Part shown: positions 9,455-17,629 of the stretch, one piece after another | Layout of the letters: each line of letters starts with the position of its first letter | Position numbering within the stretch: the first letter of the stretch is position 1 | DNA from: Porphyromonadaceae bacterium UBA7207 | GTDB lineage: Bacteria; Bacteroidota; Bacteroidia; Bacteroidales; Muribaculaceae | Direction of reading: 5' to 3' | Assembly (NCBI GenBank): GCA_002490635.1 | Contig: DKUJ01000025.1 | Location: 2,818-33,694 of the forward strand | Length of the DNA stretch: 30,877 nt | The notes under the pieces: generated by a model | The model's database searches: none | What the model was told of the DNA's origin: nothing | Seen by the model: only the letters and a program-made list of their open reading frames with translations | Position numbers and translations under genes: made by a program

Positions 9455-11212
9455 TTATTTATCGGAATCGTTATCCTTGATGATGTATTTGCCGGTAACA
9501 GTGGCGCGGATGCTCTGCAGGCTCAGCTCCTGGTCGGGGCGCAGAGGGGTGTGGTCGGAGCTGCCCTCGAGGCGCACGGTGTACTGCATGCCTCCCAGAT
9601 TGCGGATTGTACCTGTGAGATATATCTTCACATCGCCGTTATAGCCAGCAGCGATTACTTCGGGTTCCACGCGCACCTCGGTGCCTTCGATGATATCGCC
9701 GTTGCGGTCGAGAGGCTTGGCCGAGAGAGTGATGGCAGTAGGAAGCGAGCTTGCGAGCGCAGCATCTATGTTGAGTGCGGATATCTCGAGTTCGTCGTCC
9801 TCGCCCAGATCCCAATCGGACTCTGTGCCGGTGTAGATCACCCGGGAGCCTTCCTGGAAAGCGAGAGGCGCAAGGAAGCGGTAGCTGCCCTCCACAGTGC
9901 CGTAATTGTGGTCGAGTTCGAAATCGGTAACATGGTGTTCCTCGAGCACCGGGCTTAGGAAGTACATCTCGAGGCTGCCTGGAAGGCCGTCGCCGTAGAC
10001 AATATTCTCAAGGCCTGGCATGGTCATTTTTGTGGCTCCGGCATATTCCTCGGGCATTACAGTGAGCGCGTCGGGGTCGGGGCATATCGCGAAAGACTGG
10101 GCTCCGGCCGTAGGCAACAGTCTGATGCGGCCGTCCATGGTGGCCGAATAACATTCCTGCCCTGGCCGGCGGACCTGGCTGATTGTGAGACCGGAATTCC
10201 CGTAGAAGCCGTAGGCATGCAGCGGATTGTTGAGCCGCACATAGATTTGCGGATTCACAAGGCGGATGCGAGTCTCGGGGTCGGCAAGCTCGGAGGGAAT
10301 ATCGCTCAGGTCCACATGCTGGCGCTCGATGTCGGTGAGATCGTAGCGCACGTTGCCGGTCAAGGTGTTCACCGTAAGCGCACCGAGGTCGAGAGAGATA
10401 TCGAGCTGTCCCTGGCGAACAGCCTGCGAAGCGCCTCCATCGACTGCTATGGAGCCTCCGGCGACAGCGATTTCATCCTTGAAGTATATATGGCCTGAGG
10501 AATAGTCGATATCGACATTTTCACTGTCCATGGCAGTGATATCGATGCCTTTGGCGTTCAACACAAACACACACGTACCCGAAGCGTCGGGGCGTGCGGT
10601 GCCGGAAAATACGGCTGTCCTGTTCTGCGGGCCGAAAGTGCTCGCGGTTCCGTCGGGGCATGCGTAGACTCCGCTGAATCCTTTTGGAACGCTTATCGCC
10701 AGATTATTCACGCTGTAGTCCCGGACGGCACCATGGCTGTCGTTGAGTTTCAGGCTGATTTCCATGTTGAAATCGACCTTGCCTCCGTCGAGCCGGGTTA
10801 TGTACTTCTGCATATCGCTCTGGTTCTCATAGCTGAACGGGAACCGGGCGGGTACAATGTCGGCGGCCTGCCCTGCCGCCAGGGGCATCTGCTGCTGATG
10901 CAGACTGATTTCGGCAGTCGGCCTGGCGGTGATGTTGTCGATTATGATTTCTTCGGAAAAAGTGCCGTCCTGAATCATTACATAATTGCCGTCGGCATCA
11001 ACCTTTATACACTCCGCATCGTCGAGTTTCACCATGGACTCGAATTTAACGGGTGCAAGATTGAGCGGCACCGTGAGTTCATTGACAGCGATCTGCATCT
11101 CTGTGTCGAGATTTCCCAGATCATAGTCCTGATCGGTGCAGCCGGCGGTGAGGGCAAGAAGTGCTACAGCTCCGGCTGTAGCCGGAACAAACTTCGGAAA
11201 TTGGAGCAACAT
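9455..11212 (-). CDS. Large lipoprotein of unknown function, partner of the DUF5723 barrel
   Basis: The protein has 585 residues. It has a lipoprotein signal: a hydrophobic stretch AGAVALLALTAGC with lipidated Cys25, then TDQDYDLGNLDTEM. The acidic residues just after the Cys resemble the Bacteroidetes surface-lipoprotein export signal, so display on the cell surface is possible. The rest is predicted to be mostly beta strand, with immunoglobulin-like or lipid-binding-like stretches (for example DLGALTVNTLTGNVRYDL), but no family is recognised with confidence. It has no catalytic motif I can name. It is the first gene of a two-gene operon with the barrel protein 20 bases downstream, so the pair probably act together in the outer membrane. 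Confidence 0.75.
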   Translation of the reverse strand: MLLQFPKFVPATAGAVALLALTAGCTDQDYDLGNLDTEMQIAVNELTVPLNLAPVKFESMVKLDDAECIKVDADGNYVMIQDGTFSEEIIIDNITARPTAEISLHQQQMPLAAGQAADIVPARFPFSYENQSDMQKYITRLDGGKVDFNMEISLKLNDSHGAVRDYSVNNLAISVPKGFSGVYACPDGTASTFGPQNRTAVFSGTARPDASGTCVFVLNAKGIDITAMDSENVDIDYSSGHIYFKDEIAVAGGSIAVDGGASQAVRQGQLDISLDLGALTVNTLTGNVRYDLTDIERQHVDLSDIPSELADPETRIRLVNPQIYVRLNNPLHAYGFYGNSGLTISQVRRPGQECYSATMDGRIRLLPTAGAQSFAICPDPDALTVMPEEYAGATKMTMPGLENIVYGDGLPGSLEMYFLSPVLEEHHVTDFELDHNYGTVEGSYRFLAPLAFQEGSRVIYTGTESDWDLGEDDELEISALNIDAALASSLPTAITLSAKPLDRNGDIIEGTEVRVEPEVIAAGYNGDVKIYLTGTIRNLGGMQYTVRLEGSSDHTPLRPDQELSLQSIRATVTGKYIIKDNDSDK

Positions 11213-11261
11213 TGCTGGTCTGTGTGAGATTATAAGACTGGTTAATTGAATTTTGAGAGTG

Positions 11262-11269
11262 CAAAATTA
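11262..11269 (-). promoter_or_regulatory. -7 box for the lipoprotein/DUF5723 operon
   Basis: The minus strand reads TAATTTTG, a full match to TAnnTTTG, 50 bases before the lipoprotein ATG. The same octamer precedes the 934-residue protein gene (15231-15238) and the fumarate reductase operon (30754-30761). No good -33 element was found here. Confidence 0.6.
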
Positions 11270-11363
11270 ACCAAATTATTTCACATCCGGGCTAACCGCC
11301 AGAATATTTGTACAATTGCACAATATGGCGCAGGACATCACACACAGACACAATGCACAGGAG

Positions 11364-11450
11364 GCATGCCACAGGCATGCAACTACATTCGGGAGACATA
11401 TCGCCGGCTGTTTCGCCACACATCATCCTGCGGAGATGCGCCGCGAAACA
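11364..11450 (-). terminator. Two weak hairpins after the Lrp gene
   Basis: TGTTTCGC at 11409-11416 pairs with GCGAAACA at 11443-11450, and GCATGCC at 11364-11370 pairs with GGCATGC at 11374-11380. Both lie downstream of the Lrp-type gene. Neither has a U-run after it, so their role as terminators is uncertain. The rest of 11213-11475 holds only the promoter box. Confidence 0.3.
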
Positions 11451-11475
11451 TTATTACGGCGATTCATGACAACGG

Positions 11476-11940
11476 TCATTCTCCGGTAATGGGCAGGCCA
11501 CGCTTGAAATGCTCGCGGAAGGAAATCATGGTTTCGGTCCGGGCGGCACCCATTGGGCGCAGGCGCTTCTGCACCAGCTCGAAGAGATGGTGGTTGTCGT
11601 GAGCCTCGACACGTATCATCAGGTCGTAGGGACCGGTCACAAGATGGCATTCGGTCACTTCGGGAATTTCGGACAAGGATTGCATCACCTGGTCGAAATC
11701 GGCATCGGCTCTCAGGTTCAGCCCTATATAGGCAAGAGTGTTGTATCCCAGCGCCTCGGAGGATATGTTGCATGAGGTTCCGGTGATTACGCCGTTGCTC
11801 ACAAGCCTCTGCACCCGCTGGTGCACGGCGGCTCCGCTTACGCCGTATTCACGTGCGATTTCAAGATAGGGAGTTCTTGCATTGGTCGACAAGGCATTGA
11901 GGATGGCCTGGTCAAGGGAATCGAAAATCTGTCGTGGCAT
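11476..11940 (-). CDS. Lrp/AsnC family transcriptional regulator
   Basis: The protein has 154 residues. The N-terminal ~60 residues are a winged helix-turn-helix: LDQAILNALSTNARTPYLEI, then AREYGVSGAAVHQRVQRL as the recognition region, and the GVITGTSCNI wing. The remainder is the RAM (ligand-binding, oligomerising) domain, with YIGLNLRADADFDQVMQSL, TECHLVTGPYDLMIRVEAHD and a closing METMIS-like segment (TETMISFREHFKRGLPI). Such proteins sense amino acids or related small molecules and bind DNA as octamers. The gene has its own promoter and no obvious target next to it, so the regulon cannot be inferred. It may control the neighbouring surface-protein genes, but that is a guess. Confidence 0.92.
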   Translation of the reverse strand: MPRQIFDSLDQAILNALSTNARTPYLEIAREYGVSGAAVHQRVQRLVSNGVITGTSCNISSEALGYNTLAYIGLNLRADADFDQVMQSLSEIPEVTECHLVTGPYDLMIRVEAHDNHHLFELVQKRLRPMGAARTETMISFREHFKRGLPITGE

Positions 11941-12047
11941 ATCGTGGAATAGATTTGAAGTTCTGAATCCGAAGCGGGATGCTCCCGGGCCCGGATTGTT
12001 GTTTTAGGTAATTCAAGCTGCGCTATGCCTGCGCCGCACTTGTCTGA

Positions 12048-12078
12048 CAAAGATAATGCGTTTTATTTAAAAATGCAA
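12048..12078 (-). promoter_or_regulatory. Promoter of the Lrp-type gene
   Basis: The minus strand reads TATCTTTG (complement of 12048-12055), a full -7 box, preceded at 20 bases by TTG (complement of 12076-12078) as the -33 element. The leader to the ATG at 11940 would be about 100 bases. Confidence 0.65.
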
Positions 12079-12207
12079 GCTCTCAGCCGCAATTCATTAA
12101 AATTTTGTAGCATAGCGAAACACTGCGACACAAAAACGCGCCCACATATGCCCCAGGCCGGTTCCAATCGCATTTTCCACAGCAGCGCAGTTTGCAGAAA
12201 CGCAAGA

Positions 12208-12236
12208 GGCTGCGCCGTAAAACCTACGACGCAGCC
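12208..12236 (-). terminator. Terminator hairpin of the 934-residue protein gene
   Basis: On the minus strand GGCTGCGUCGU (12236-12226) pairs with ACGGCGCAGCC (12218-12208), 11 bp including one G-U pair, with a 7-base loop. It lies 58 bases after the stop. The pairing is perfect only in minus-strand RNA, which supports the direction. The following U content is low. Confidence 0.6.
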
Positions 12237-12293
12237 CCGCTACTGTTGTTCCACCCCGGGACTTTTGCCCCGCGTGGTTCATGCATTTATTCC

Positions 12294-15098
12294 TTACTTG
12301 ACCAATACCTTGGTTGTGGTGCTGCCCTGGCGACGGATGTATATGCCGTTGGAGGGATTGGCCACGCGCACTCCCTGGAGGGTGAAGTATTCGGCTTCGG
12401 CGGTATCGACGGTGATGCCTTCAACACCGGTGGAAATATTTTTCTCGGCGGTGAACTTGGGCGAGAAGCCGCTGAAGTCGGCAGTGAAGTCATAGTTGCC
12501 TTCACCGTTTTCTACCTCGAAGGGAGCGATTTCGGCATGGTCGCCGGTGGCGGTGTGTGTAACGCCGTTCTTGTGGTACACATTGCCGTTGATGGCGCTC
12601 CAGTCGATTGTCCGGAGAGCGTACGACTGCGGGGCATCACCCTCGGCCTTGGCATCGGAGAACACATACGACAGCGGATTGCCCTCGGCATCGGCGTTGC
12701 CGCCTATATATACGTTTGTCGCGGTGAACACCTTGCCGCCCTCTTCGGCAGTCATCTGCACGGGAGCGCTGAAATCGTAATAGCTGCCGGGGAAGTGGCC
12801 GTGGATATACATTGCCTCGGGTGCCGCAGCATACTCTCCGTCGGCAAGACGGTAGAGGTAGACGGGCGACATGGTCGCGTTTGTGGCGAGATAGGTCTTG
12901 AAGCGGTTGGGATTGTTGCTGCCGTTGAACCGGATGGCCTGTGTGCCGGTGATTATATTGCACTTGTCGCCGTCGAAAGTGATTTCGAACTGGAATCGTG
13001 ATTCCGTCGCGCTTTCTGCATATGCGAAATCCTGTGCATTTTTTGCAGTGTTGCTTACAGTACCAAGATACTGGTCATCAATCATGATGGAATACATATT
13101 CTCCGCAACCGCGTTTATGGTCATTACGGCAAGATCGGAGGCATCCGTAATTGTGATTGCCTGGGGTAACTCGCCACCTTCGGAATAGGATATGGCATTG
13201 CGGTAACCTCCATTTTTGCCGCCCATGAGCTTGTATGTCTTGGAAGAAAGGGTCGCACCCAGCAGTATATACTGCGCACCGTCCTTGATGTCGGACACAT
13301 TGTTGATGAACACATATTTGTCGGCTTCCTTGATGGTGTAGGAAGCATTGGCGCGTTCACTCTCTTTGCCGTCGGCATTCACGCCCCAGGCTGTAAGGGT
13401 GCATGCCTCGTTGATTGTCACTTCGGCAGTGTTGCCCTCGGTCGATACGGCTTCGCCGTCGCCGACCATGTAGAAAATCTTGACGGCATTCTCGCAGGCA
13501 ACAGTCACTTTGCTGCCGGCGAACAATGCGGTGCCGTCGGCGGGGTCGAATGTCACCTCTCCGCAGAGGGGAGCGGCCTTGAAGCTTATCATGACCATAA
13601 GCGACATTTCGGCATATTCATTACCGTCGGCACCGATAGGAGTAACAGTTACTATAGCTTCCTCCTCGGGAGTGTACACATATTCTCTTCCCTCGACCAC
13701 AAGAGGTTCGTGGCCATCGACTTCTATCTTGAGTTTGGCGGCATAACGGGAAGTGAAAGTCACACTTTCTCCCCTTGTGATTTCTATTACATCCTCTACT
13801 ACTGCAGGGGTGGAAACAACCTGCTCGGGAGTGTTGGAACCAATAGATTCCTGAATCTCGACAGGTGCAATCTGAATCTTGGTGGCAGAACTGGAAACAT
13901 AAACGGACACAAAGCCGTAAACGTCTACATCAGAGCCGGTTAAGTTTTTTTTGAATTTGTCCTGGACCGGAGCTTCACCGGTGGCGTCGGTGATTGCAGT
14001 CGCTGTGAGAGTGGCTTCCTTGACCACTACATAATGGTTGCCGACAGCTTCCGAGAGATCCGCCACGGTGATTACCGCAGGTTCTACGGGTGTGCCGCTC
14101 TCGGGAGCGCCGAAGCCGGCCGGTTTCTCAATTTCATAGGTGCCGTTAAAATCCATGAACGAACCCTGTGCACCTGCGGGGATGACATCGCCGTTCACAT
14201 ATGTCTGGTTCACGGCTCCGTAGACAAGAATCTGGTCGGTGCCGTCGGTCACATAGAGGTTCTTGCCATCCTGGTATATTGCGGTGAAAGGACATGTGAA
14301 TGTTACCAGATGGGCAGGTTTCTCGGCTATGAACTCGGCCAGAGATGCATATTCGGTCTTCAGCCATGTGATGGTTGCCTCCACAACTTGGGAAGCTTTT
14401 TCACCGTCGATGGCCATTGCACGCACAACATCGCCTTTTTCTACCGTAAAGGGTGCGGTATAGGGAGTGGATGTGGCGTCGCAGGTCTCGTTGTTGACAG
14501 AGTAGTATATCGTAGAACCTTCGGCATTGTTGATGATGGTTACAAGACCTTTGTCGTTGGAGATAGTGGGCGCCTCAATCTCGTTGGGGTCGGTGATAGC
14601 CTCGTTGTAATATACGGTAATGGAAGAAATCATCACACGCGCCCAGCCGTAGATCTTCAGCTGGCTCAGCTCTGTACCGTCCAGTTCGAAAGTATACTCG
14701 GCAAAGCTTCCGGTAGCTATTGTAGTACCGGCAGTAGCGCTGGCTTCCGCACCCCAGTTAAGATGTGTTGCAGTTTTATCGCCTTTGGCGTTGAAAACCA
14801 CTTTTGTGGCTTCAACCTTTCCGGCATCTGACAGATTGATTATGAGGTTGCCGGCTCCTTTGGCACTGCCAACACGGATGCCTTCGGCTGTTGTGGGGAA
14901 GGAGTTGCTTTGCGATTGCACGGTGGTAACGTATTCCGCACCTTCTGTAAGATTTGATGCGAGGTCGGCACCGGCTTTGAATTGTGTACTTGTGTTCGTG
15001 CCTGTTTTAAAAGTTAACGTGTAACTTTTCTCCACGGCACTTGCCGCACCTACTCCCACGGTAAGGGCGAGCAGCAGAGTAAGTAGAAGTTTTTTCAT
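12294..15098 (-). CDS. Large modular secreted protein with T9SS-like C-terminus
   Basis: The protein has 934 residues. A signal peptide (MKKLLLTLLLALTVGVGAASA, about residues 1-21) is followed by a beta-sandwich-like region (22-170). Next comes a chitobiase/hexosaminidase C-terminal-type Ig module (about 173-243, with GSTIYYSVNN and TPYTAPFTV), then an OB-fold-like region (about 245-410, with DGKNLYVTDGTDQILVYG). A second Ig-like module (about 510-592, VKIFYMVGDGEAV) precedes a possible beta-trefoil segment (592-755, GAQYILLG to RFNGSNNPNRF) and another beta domain. The last ~40 residues (YFTLQGVRVANPSNGIYIRR) resemble a type IX secretion sorting signal. No catalytic domain is recognised, so it is probably an adhesin, glycan-binding or surface protein. 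It has its own promoter and terminator. Confidence 0.75.
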   Translation of the reverse strand: MKKLLLTLLLALTVGVGAASAVEKSYTLTFKTGTNTSTQFKAGADLASNLTEGAEYVTTVQSQSNSFPTTAEGIRVGSAKGAGNLIINLSDAGKVEATKVVFNAKGDKTATHLNWGAEASATAGTTIATGSFAEYTFELDGTELSQLKIYGWARVMISSITVYYNEAITDPNEIEAPTISNDKGLVTIINNAEGSTIYYSVNNETCDATSTPYTAPFTVEKGDVVRAMAIDGEKASQVVEATITWLKTEYASLAEFIAEKPAHLVTFTCPFTAIYQDGKNLYVTDGTDQILVYGAVNQTYVNGDVIPAGAQGSFMDFNGTYEIEKPAGFGAPESGTPVEPAVITVADLSEAVGNHYVVVKEATLTATAITDATGEAPVQDKFKKNLTGSDVDVYGFVSVYVSSSATKIQIAPVEIQESIGSNTPEQVVSTPAVVEDVIEITRGESVTFTSRYAAKLKIEVDGHEPLVVEGREYVYTPEEEAIVTVTPIGADGNEYAEMSLMVMISFKAAPLCGEVTFDPADGTALFAGSKVTVACENAVKIFYMVGDGEAVSTEGNTAEVTINEACTLTAWGVNADGKESERANASYTIKEADKYVFINNVSDIKDGAQYILLGATLSSKTYKLMGGKNGGYRNAISYSEGGELPQAITITDASDLAVMTINAVAENMYSIMIDDQYLGTVSNTAKNAQDFAYAESATESRFQFEITFDGDKCNIITGTQAIRFNGSNNPNRFKTYLATNATMSPVYLYRLADGEYAAAPEAMYIHGHFPGSYYDFSAPVQMTAEEGGKVFTATNVYIGGNADAEGNPLSYVFSDAKAEGDAPQSYALRTIDWSAINGNVYHKNGVTHTATGDHAEIAPFEVENGEGNYDFTADFSGFSPKFTAEKNISTGVEGITVDTAEAEYFTLQGVRVANPSNGIYIRRQGSTTTKVLVK

Positions 15099-15224
15099 AA
15101 AATTTAGAGAGAACAGCGAAAAAAATGAGAATGAAATGTGATATATAGCAGCGGCGTGACAACGCCGAGCCTGGTAGAGATTAAATGTTTTTAGGTGCCT
15201 GAGGCACTTTGCATCATCGGTTTA
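15099..15224 (-). other. Leader of the 934-residue protein gene, with two small hairpins
   Basis: If transcription starts just after the -7 box at 15231-15238, the leader is about 126 bases. It can form two hairpins: GTGCC/GGCAC (15195-15199 with 15203-15207) and CGGCGT/ACGCCG (15152-15157 with 15162-15167). No known riboswitch pattern is recognised; these may be ordinary stabilising stems. Confidence 0.4.
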
Positions 15225-15230
15225 GTTCTG

Positions 15231-15238
15231 CAAAATTA
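15231..15238 (-). promoter_or_regulatory. -7 box for the 934-residue protein gene
   Basis: The minus strand reads TAATTTTG, a full match to TAnnTTTG, about 130 bases before the ATG. The flanks are AT-rich. No convincing -33 TTTG was found at 19-20 bases. Confidence 0.55.
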
Positions 15239-15327
15239 ATAATTAATGCTCACATAGCACCCATAAGCCCAATTAAATTTTCCGCCATTACGCAGCAAAA
15301 CTGTGTCAAAATTAAAGACCTGGCAAA

Positions 15328-15344
15328 ATGAGTCGGAGACTCAT
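15328..15344. repeat. Short palindrome ATGAGTC-GGA-GACTCAT
   Basis: Seven-base arms flank GGA. Its core GTCGGAGAC (15332-15340) recurs at 15421-15429 and, inverted, at 15454-15462, linking it to the larger structured element next to it. Confidence 0.6.
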
Positions 15345-15348
15345 AACT

Positions 15349-15533
15349 TGTAGAAGCCCCACCTTTACGTAGCGCAGCGGAGTTAGGTGGGGGATAAAAT
15401 GATGAAATGCATGAATATAGGTCGGAGACCTTACACTTTCGAGGCTGTGCAAGGTCTCCGACCTATTCATTTGACAGGATGCCCGTTAGCCCCACCTAAC
15501 TACGCTGCGCTACGTAAAGGTGGGGCTTCCACA
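15349..15533. repeat. Structured element with 44-bp imperfect inverted repeats
   Basis: Bases 15349-15392 and 15490-15533 are reverse complements at 42 of 44 positions. Each arm also carries its own short palindrome, CCCCACCT...AGGTGGGG. Between them a second perfect 16-bp hairpin is formed by 15417-15432 and 15451-15466 around an 18-base loop. There is no open frame and no clear target-site duplication at the ends. It could be a REP/BIME-like repeat, a MITE remnant, or part of a structured RNA. It occupies most of the 467-base gene-free stretch 15099-15565. Confidence 0.75.
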
Positions 15534-15537
15534 AGGG

Positions 15538-15557
15538 AAGCATCTTCGATGCTTTTT
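15538..15557 (+). terminator. Hairpin with U-run on the plus strand
   Basis: AAGCATC (15538-15544) pairs with GATGCTT (15548-15554) around a TTC loop, and the plus strand continues the T-run to six. The U-run points to plus-strand transcription, although the only adjacent gene is the minus-strand DUF2007 gene ending at 15566. It may serve that gene weakly, or close an unseen plus-strand RNA. Confidence 0.5.
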
Positions 15558-15565
15558 TAATAGTA

Positions 15566-15796
15566 TCAGATATCGCCGTGCTGCTCGAGCAGGCGCCGTG
15601 CTTTGGCCGCATGTCCGGCCGGCACATGGAGCGGAATCTGCGCCCATGTTGTTCCTGCCATGTATATGGTAGCCATCCTGTCGGGCCCCACGATGGCAGG
15701 GACGCCATGGTCCTCAAGCATGCCAGCGGCTATCGACGCCTGCACTGTATCGGGGAATGTGGCAATCAGCTGCCATCCGGAGGTATCGACGGCCAT
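15566..15796 (-). CDS. DUF2007-type small protein
   Basis: The protein has 76 residues. The pattern WQLIATFPDTVQASIAAGML, then EDHGVPAIVGPD, and a closing VPAGHAAKARRLLEQ matches the DUF2007 family (a ferredoxin-like fold annotated as putative signal-transducing protein and related to PII-like shapes). No function is established. The start lies 1 base after the tyrS stop, so it is translated as part of the cdd - tyrS - DUF2007 run. A longer reading frame on the same strand in another frame (to 15717) is a shadow. Confidence 0.75.
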   Translation of the reverse strand: MAVDTSGWQLIATFPDTVQASIAAGMLEDHGVPAIVGPDRMATIYMAGTTWAQIPLHVPAGHAAKARRLLEQHGDI

Positions 15797-15797
15797 G

Positions 15798-17096
15798 TCA
15801 GTCGGCGATTTTTATGAGGAAGTACTGCTTCTTGCCTTTCTGCACAAGTATATACCTGTCGTTTAGCAGGAAGGACGCATCCACAGTGGCCTGCGGGTCG
15901 GTGAACTTATCTTTGTTTATCGAGAAACCGCCCTGCTGTATCAGCTTCCTTGCCTCGCCTTTGGAGGGGAACACGGGAGCCTTGTCGGCCACAAGGTCGA
16001 GAATCTTTATTCCCTGCGCAATGTCGGCTCTGGAAACCTCGAACGTGGGCACACCCTCGAACACTTCCAGAAGTGTGGCTTCGTCGAGTCTGCGCAGGCT
16101 TTCGGTGGCCTTGTTGCTGAAAAGAATCTGTGAAGCCTCGATTGCCGCGGCGGTGTCGGCTGCGGAATGCACCATAGTGGTTATTTCCTCGGCCAGACGT
16201 CGCTGCAGGGGGCGCTTGCCGGGATCGGCCTGCTGCCGGGCTTCCAGCTCGCGGATCTCGTCTTCGGGAAGTTCGGTGAAAATCTTGATGTAACGGGCTG
16301 CGTCCTCGTCGGAAACATTGAGCCAGAACTGGTAGAACTTGAAAGGCGAAGTGTAGCGGCGGTCGAGCCACACATTTCCGCTCTCGGTTTTTCCGAACTT
16401 GGAGCCGTCGGCCTTGGTAATCAGCGGGCATGTGAGCGCATAAGCCTCTCCGCCTTCGGTGCGGCGTATCAGCTCCGTTCCGGTGGTTATATTGCCCCAC
16501 TGGTCGGAACCGCCGAGCTGCAGGCGGCAACCGTAGGTGCGGTAGAGATGCAGGTAGTCGTAGCCCTGGAGCAGCTGATAGCTGAACTCGGTGAAGCTCA
16601 TGCCCTGCTGGTTCTCGCCGCTGAGACGCTTCTTCACCGAATCCTTGGCCATCATATAGTTCACAGTGATGAGTTTTCCCACATCGCGGGTGAAGTCCAG
16701 GAAGGAGAAGTTCTTCATCCAGTCGTAGTTGTTCACCAGGATGGCGGCATTGGGCGCATCGGAATCGAAATCGAGGAAATGCGACAACTGCTTCTTGATT
16801 GCCTCCTGATTGTGGCGGAGAGTCTCCTCATCGAGCAGTTTGCGCTCCTGACTTTTCATCGAGGGGTCGCCTATCATGCCGGTGGCGCCGCCTACCAGTG
16901 CTATGGGGCGGTGGCCCGCATTCTGGAAATGCTTGAGAATCATCACACCGACAAGGTGCCCTATATGAAGACTGTCGGCAGTGGGGTCGATGCCCAGATA
17001 TGCCGTGGCCATGCCTTTGGCAAGTTCTTCGGCAGTTCCGGGCATTACGGTGTGCACCATTCCACGCCAGCTGAGTTCTTTTATAAAATCTTTCAT
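15798..17096 (-). CDS. tyrS: Tyrosine-tRNA ligase
   Basis: The protein has 432 residues and charges tRNA-Tyr. It is a class I synthetase: the HIGH motif is present exactly (DPTADSLHIGHLVGVM, about residues 37-52), with GGSDQWGNITTG in the tyrosine pocket. KADGSKFGKTESG is the KMSKS loop in the KFGKT form usual for bacterial TyrRS. The C-terminus holds an S4 RNA-binding domain (EARKLIQQGGFSINKDKF). The length is normal. It follows cdd by 40 bases and touches the DUF2007 gene. No T-box leader is seen upstream. Confidence 0.97.
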   Translation of the reverse strand: MKDFIKELSWRGMVHTVMPGTAEELAKGMATAYLGIDPTADSLHIGHLVGVMILKHFQNAGHRPIALVGGATGMIGDPSMKSQERKLLDEETLRHNQEAIKKQLSHFLDFDSDAPNAAILVNNYDWMKNFSFLDFTRDVGKLITVNYMMAKDSVKKRLSGENQQGMSFTEFSYQLLQGYDYLHLYRTYGCRLQLGGSDQWGNITTGTELIRRTEGGEAYALTCPLITKADGSKFGKTESGNVWLDRRYTSPFKFYQFWLNVSDEDAARYIKIFTELPEDEIRELEARQQADPGKRPLQRRLAEEITTMVHSAADTAAAIEASQILFSNKATESLRRLDEATLLEVFEGVPTFEVSRADIAQGIKILDLVADKAPVFPSKGEARKLIQQGGFSINKDKFTDPQATVDASFLLNDRYILVQKGKKQYFLIKIAD

Positions 17097-17136
17097 CGCT
17101 ATTGCAACATAAAAAAATGGGGACCGGCCGACGCGG

Positions 17137-17610
17137 TCAGAATTCGGAGAATGCTATCGGCAACAATGAAGCCACCGAGGGCAGTATATACACCTCGGAA
17201 CTTCCAGCCAGAAGCACCGGCACATTATGGCCGGCACGCTTTTCGTATTCCAGCAGAGCCTGGCGGCATGCGCCGCACGGAGCCGTCGGCGAGGCCGTCG
17301 GATTGCCGTCGGGGCCTACCGCCGCCACGGCAATGCGCTCGAAGCGGGCCTCGGGGTAGTTTGCACCGGCATAGTAGCATGCGGAGCGCTCGGCGCATGT
17401 TCCCGAAGGATATGCGGCATTTTCCTGATTGGCACCCGTGACAGTGACACCGTTGTCGAGCAATATCGCGGCACCCACCGCGAAGTGGCTGTAGGGGGAG
17501 TAGGAACCTGCAGTGGCAGCCTTGGCGGCTTCCACCAGGGCACGGTCGGTGCTGTCGAGTTCTTCGTAGGTCTTGGCTACGACCGGCGTAACTATATCTA
17601 TTTCTTTCAT
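17137..17610 (-). CDS. cdd: Cytidine deaminase
   Basis: The protein has 157 residues and deaminates cytidine and deoxycytidine to the uridine forms in pyrimidine salvage. The zinc site is complete: CAERSACYYAGANYP supplies one Cys and the catalytic Glu, and PCGACRQALLEYE supplies the other two Cys. SPYSHFAVGAAILLDNG and TGANQENAAYPSG complete the substrate pocket, as in the small tetrameric type. It is the first gene of a three-gene run with tyrS and DUF2007 and sits 20 bases behind a good promoter. Confidence 0.95.
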   Translation of the reverse strand: MKEIDIVTPVVAKTYEELDSTDRALVEAAKAATAGSYSPYSHFAVGAAILLDNGVTVTGANQENAAYPSGTCAERSACYYAGANYPEARFERIAVAAVGPDGNPTASPTAPCGACRQALLEYEKRAGHNVPVLLAGSSEVYILPSVASLLPIAFSEF

Positions 17611-17629
17611 TGTTCCGGCAGAATTTACG

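Larger units (their letters stand above)
11941..12293. other. Intergenic region of 353 bases
   Basis: It holds the promoter of the Lrp-type gene (12048-12078) and the terminator hairpin of the 934-residue protein gene (12208-12236). The remainder, mainly 12079-12200, is AT-rich in parts and shows no gene or repeat that I can support. Confidence 0.6.

Noticed and set aside
15328..15533. CRISPR-like array
   Set aside because: The repeats are inverted and nested, not direct and evenly spaced, and there are no spacers or cas genes.
15349..15533. Complete insertion sequence
   Set aside because: The terminal inverted repeats enclose only 97 bases with no transposase frame, and no target-site duplication is visible; only a MITE-like or REP-like reading remains.
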